From positions 120,858 through 184,857 of the forward strand of contig NZ_CDDK01000040.1 in assembly GCF_000820225.1 (NCBI RefSeq): a stretch of DNA of 64,000 nucleotides, in the 5' to 3' direction. The DNA comes from Aeromonas veronii bv. veronii (GTDB lineage: Bacteria; Pseudomonadota; Gammaproteobacteria; Enterobacterales; Aeromonadaceae). The notes under the pieces are model-generated. The model saw only the letters and a list, made by a program, of their open reading frames with translations. It had not been told where the DNA came from and did not search any database. A program made the position numbers and the translations under genes. Below are positions 61,542-64,000 of the stretch, piece by piece. Every line of letters begins with the position of its first letter. Within the stretch, counting starts at the first letter, position 1.

Positions 61542-62506
61542 CAACCCAAACCCTTTCCCGCCGTGGCGTCATGAGCAAGGCGTGGTGGATCGAGAACAAA
61601 TCCCTGGTCGCGCTGCTGGTCCTGATTGGTGTGGTCTCGGCCTTAAGCCCCAACTTCTTCACCGCCGACAACCTCCTCAACATCCTGCGCCAGACCTCGG
61701 TCAACGCCATCATGGCGGTCGGTATGACGCTGGTTATCCTTACCGCCGGTATCGATCTGTCGGTCGGCTCTGTGCTTGCCCTGTGCGGTGCGCTGGCCGC
61801 CACCATGGTCGCCATGGAGCTGCCCATCTGGCTGGTAGTGCCCCTCACTCTGGGGGCCGGTGCCCTGCTTGGCGGCGTCAGCGGTCTCATCATTGCCAAG
61901 GGCAAGGTTCAGGCCTTTATCGCCACTCTGGTCACCATGACCGCCCTGCGCGGTATCACCATGGTCTATACCGAGGGGCGTCCCATCTCCACCGGTTTCA
62001 GTGACGGCGCCGATCACTTTGCCTGGCTCGGTACCGGTTACCTGTTCGGTCTGCCGGTGCCCATCTGGCTGATGGCCATCGTCTTCCTGCTCGCCTGGTT
62101 CATGCTCAACCATACCCGTCTCGGTCGCTACATCTACGCGCTGGGCGGCAACGAATCGGCTACCCGCCTCTCCGGTATCAATGTGGATCGGGTGAAGCTG
62201 GCAGTGTATGGTCTGTGCGGCGCGCTCTCGGCACTGGCAGGGCTTATCGTTACCTCTCGTCTCTCCTCTGCCCAGCCGACGGCGGGCATGGGTTACGAGC
62301 TGGATGCCATCGCCGCCGTGGTGCTGGGTGGTACCAGCCTGATGGGCGGCAAGGGGCGCATCATGGGCACCCTGATCGGTGCTTTGATCATCGGCTTCCT
62401 GAACAACGCCCTCAACCTGCTCGACGTATCCTCCTATTACCAGATGATCGCCAAGGCCAGCGTGATCTTGCTTGCCGTGATGATCGATAACAAAAGCAAT
62501 CGTTGA
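61538..62506 (+). CDS. rbsC: Ribose ABC transporter permease RbsC
   Basis: A 322-residue membrane protein with about ten helices and the signature [19 protein letters not shown] and [16 protein letters not shown]. It forms the inner membrane channel. The ATG at 61538 overlaps the rbsA stop. Confidence 0.96.
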   Translation: MTTQTLSRRGVMSKAWWIENKSLVALLVLIGVVSALSPNFFTADNLLNILRQTSVNAIMAVGMTLVILTAGIDLSVGSVLALCGALAATMVAMELPIWLVVPLTLGAGALLGGVSGLIIAKGKVQAFIATLVTMTALRGITMVYTEGRPISTGFSDGADHFAWLGTGYLFGLPVPIWLMAIVFLLAWFMLNHTRLGRYIYALGGNESATRLSGINVDRVKLAVYGLCGALSALAGLIVTSRLSSAQPTAGMGYELDAIAAVVLGGTSLMGGKGRIMGTLIGALIIGFLNNALNLLDVSSYYQMIAKASVILLAVMIDNKSNR

Positions 62507-62533
62507 TAAGACAAGCCACACACAAGGAATGAA

Positions 62534-63412
62534 ATGATGAAAAAGCTCAATACCCTGCTCGCTGCCGCCATCATGTCCGTGCTGGGCACTGCCCATGCCG
62601 CCGATCAAACCCTGGCCATGGTGGTCTCCACCCTCAATAACCCCTTCTTCGTCACCATGAAAGAGGGTGCCGAAGCCAAAGCCAAAGAGCTTGGCTACGA
62701 GCTGGTGGTACTGGACTCCCAGAATGACCCGGCCAAAGAGCTCTCCAACATGGAAGATCTCACTGTACGCAAGGTCGGCGCCATTCTGATCAACCCCACC
62801 GACTCCGAAGCAGTCGGCAACGCCATTCGTCTGGCCAACCGCGCCAACATCCCGGTACTGACTCTGGACCGCGGCGCCGCGCAGGGTGAGGTCAAGGCTC
62901 ACATTGCTTCCGACAACGTGGCGGGCGGCAAGCTGGCCGGTGACTTCATCACCGAGAAACTGGGTACCGGTGCCAAGGTGATCCAGCTGGAAGGGATTGC
63001 CGGTACCTCCGCCGCCCGTGACCGTGGCGAAGGTTTTGCCCTGGCCGTGGCGGCCAACAAGCTGCAGGTGCTGGCTTCCCAGCCTGCCGACTTTGACCGC
63101 ACCAAGGGTCTGAACGTCATGGAAAACCTGCTGGCCGCCCATCCGACCGTACAGGCAGTGTTCGCCCAGAACGACGAGATGGCGCTGGGTGCCATCCGCG
63201 CGGTACAAGCTGCCGGCAAAGAGGTAATGATCGTCGGTTTCGACGGCACTGACGATGGCAAAGCCGCCGTAGCCAAGGGTAAACTGGCCGCCACCGTGGC
63301 CCAGCAGCCTGCCCTGATCGGTGCCATCGGCGTCGAGACTGCCGACAAGGTGCTGAAAGGTCAACCGGTAGAGAAATCCATTCCGGTACCGCTGCAAGTG
63401 GTCAGCAAATAA
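62534..63412 (+). CDS. rbsB: D-ribose-binding periplasmic protein RbsB
   Basis: A 292-residue binding protein. Signal peptide of ~23 residues ending AHA. The mature part begins [17 protein letters not shown]. Ribose-contacting blocks ([42 protein letters not shown]) match the family. It also serves chemotaxis in relatives. AAGGAA precedes the ATG; a second ATG is three bases later. Confidence 0.96.
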   Translation: MMKKLNTLLAAAIMSVLGTAHAADQTLAMVVSTLNNPFFVTMKEGAEAKAKELGYELVVLDSQNDPAKELSNMEDLTVRKVGAILINPTDSEAVGNAIRLANRANIPVLTLDRGAAQGEVKAHIASDNVAGGKLAGDFITEKLGTGAKVIQLEGIAGTSAARDRGEGFALAVAANKLQVLASQPADFDRTKGLNVMENLLAAHPTVQAVFAQNDEMALGAIRAVQAAGKEVMIVGFDGTDDGKAAVAKGKLAATVAQQPALIGAIGVETADKVLKGQPVEKSIPVPLQVVSK

Positions 63413-63417
63413 ATCAC

Positions 63418-63440
63418 AAGGGGGAGGCTCGCCTCCCCTT
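63418..63440 (+). terminator. Stem-loop between rbsB and rbsK
   Basis: GGGGAGGC and GCCTCCCC around a very short loop, then TTTTCCCTTTCG. In this position it may attenuate transcription into rbsK or protect the abundant rbsB mRNA. Confidence 0.6.
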
Positions 63441-63520
63441 TTCCCTTTCGTTCAGGTGCCTCCCGGCTTGAGCTCACTCCATCACAGTGTTCAAGCCAAG
63501 ATGCATCAGGAGTAGTCAAC

Positions 63521-64000
63521 ATGAATCGTCTCGTCGTTCTGGGCAGTGTCAATGCAGACCATGTGCTGCGCGTACCCCACTTTCCTCGCCCGGGTGAAAC
63601 CCTGACCGGTCACAGCTATCAGGTGGTGCCCGGTGGCAAGGGGGCCAATCAGGCGGTTGCGGCCGCCCGTCTCGGTGCCCCCGTCTCCTTTATCGCACGC
63701 ATCGGTGATGATGCCATCGGTCACCAGATGAAGAGCGGCTTTGCCAAAGATGGCATCGACGTCAGCGCCGTCGAACTCGATCCCAAGCTCCCGACCGGTA
63801 TCGCCATCATCTATGTGAGCGATGAGGGGGAGAACAGCATAGGTATCTCCGCCGAAGCCAACGGTGCCATCACCCCTGCTGTGGTGAAAAACCACGAAGC
63901 GATGATCGCCGACGCCCACACCCTGCTGTTGCAGCTGGAAGTGCCGCTCGAGAGTGTCCATGAAGCTGCACGGCTGGCCCGCGCCCACGGCACCCGGGTG
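63521..64000 (+). CDS. rbsK: Ribokinase, cut by the window end
   Basis: The first 160 codons of a PfkB-family kinase. The N-terminal motif GSVNADHVLRVPHFPRPGET, the PGGKGANQAVAAARLG substrate loop and DDAIGHQ are present; the ATP site and catalytic Asp lie beyond the window. It phosphorylates ribose at C5. CAGGAG precedes the ATG. No defect in the visible part. Confidence 0.95.
   Translation, partial: MNRLVVLGSVNADHVLRVPHFPRPGETLTGHSYQVVPGGKGANQAVAAARLGAPVSFIARIGDDAIGHQMKSGFAKDGIDVSAVELDPKLPTGIAIIYVSDEGENSIGISAEANGAITPAVVKNHEAMIADAHTLLLQLEVPLESVHEAARLARAHGTRV

Overview
The window looks like part of the chromosome of an Aeromonas-type gammaproteobacterium, probably in the replication terminus region. 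The evidence is gene order close to the E. coli ter-side block (lon-like ycbZ, fabA, rmf, uup, rlmKL, zapC, pyrD, pepN; then prc, proQ, msrC), a cbb3 oxidase / FNR / UspE / TtcA block, potABCD and rbsDACBK, and a near-canonical XerCD dif site at 19066-19093. Genus assignment is an inference from gene content; I could run no search.

Layout. (1) 1-6.9 kb: an accessory lipid neighbourhood: patatin-like phospholipase, TetR regulator and a TPR gene (one operon), a PHA-type phasin, a 657-residue two-domain fatty acyl reductase, an alpha/beta hydrolase, then LexA-controlled yebG. (2) 7.2-10.5 kb: accessory DNA with an orphan tyrosine recombinase, small unknown genes, an antitoxin-like chimera and an orphan sequence matching the nick site of the f1/M13 plus-strand origin. 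(3) 10.5-19.1 kb: a filamentous phage (inovirus) prophage of about 8.56 kb inserted at dif and bounded by two Xer sites. Its minus-strand genes read, in transcription order: small zinc-finger-like protein, HUH replication protein of the P2 gpA type, ssDNA-binding protein, minor coat, major coat, a 26-residue protein, adsorption protein, pVI-like protein, Zot/pI ATPase and an XRE regulator. Two further small regulators are on the plus strand at its two ends. It has no integrase and no secretin gene, so it must use host XerCD and a secretin encoded elsewhere. (4) 19.1-40.7 kb: conserved housekeeping genes (Lon-like protease, FabA, RMF, Uup, RlmKL, zinc-independent L31/L36 paralogues behind a Zur-like operator, ZapC, PyrD, the large NAD-glutamate dehydrogenase, PepN, Prc, ProQ, MsrC). 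(5) 41-51.7 kb: ccoNOQP, fixH, ccoI, ccoS, a TauE/SafE-like membrane protein, fnr with its own FNR box, uspE and ttcA, a microaerobic respiration unit with its regulator. (6) 51.8-64 kb: a DUF2987 protein and a membrane protein, potABCD polyamine import, a low-GC insert with one unknown gene, a glutathione S-transferase, and the ribose operon (rbsK cut by the window end).

Most unusual observations: eight dispersed copies of a 17-bp palindrome (consensus TGCAACATNATGTTGCA) through the inovirus, two of them directly upstream of its XRE regulator, which resembles a stoperator-like system; an f1-like minus-origin hairpin inside the prophage and an orphan f1-like plus origin outside it; and a phage regulator gene whose reading frame crosses dif into host DNA, so that its C-terminus would depend on integration.
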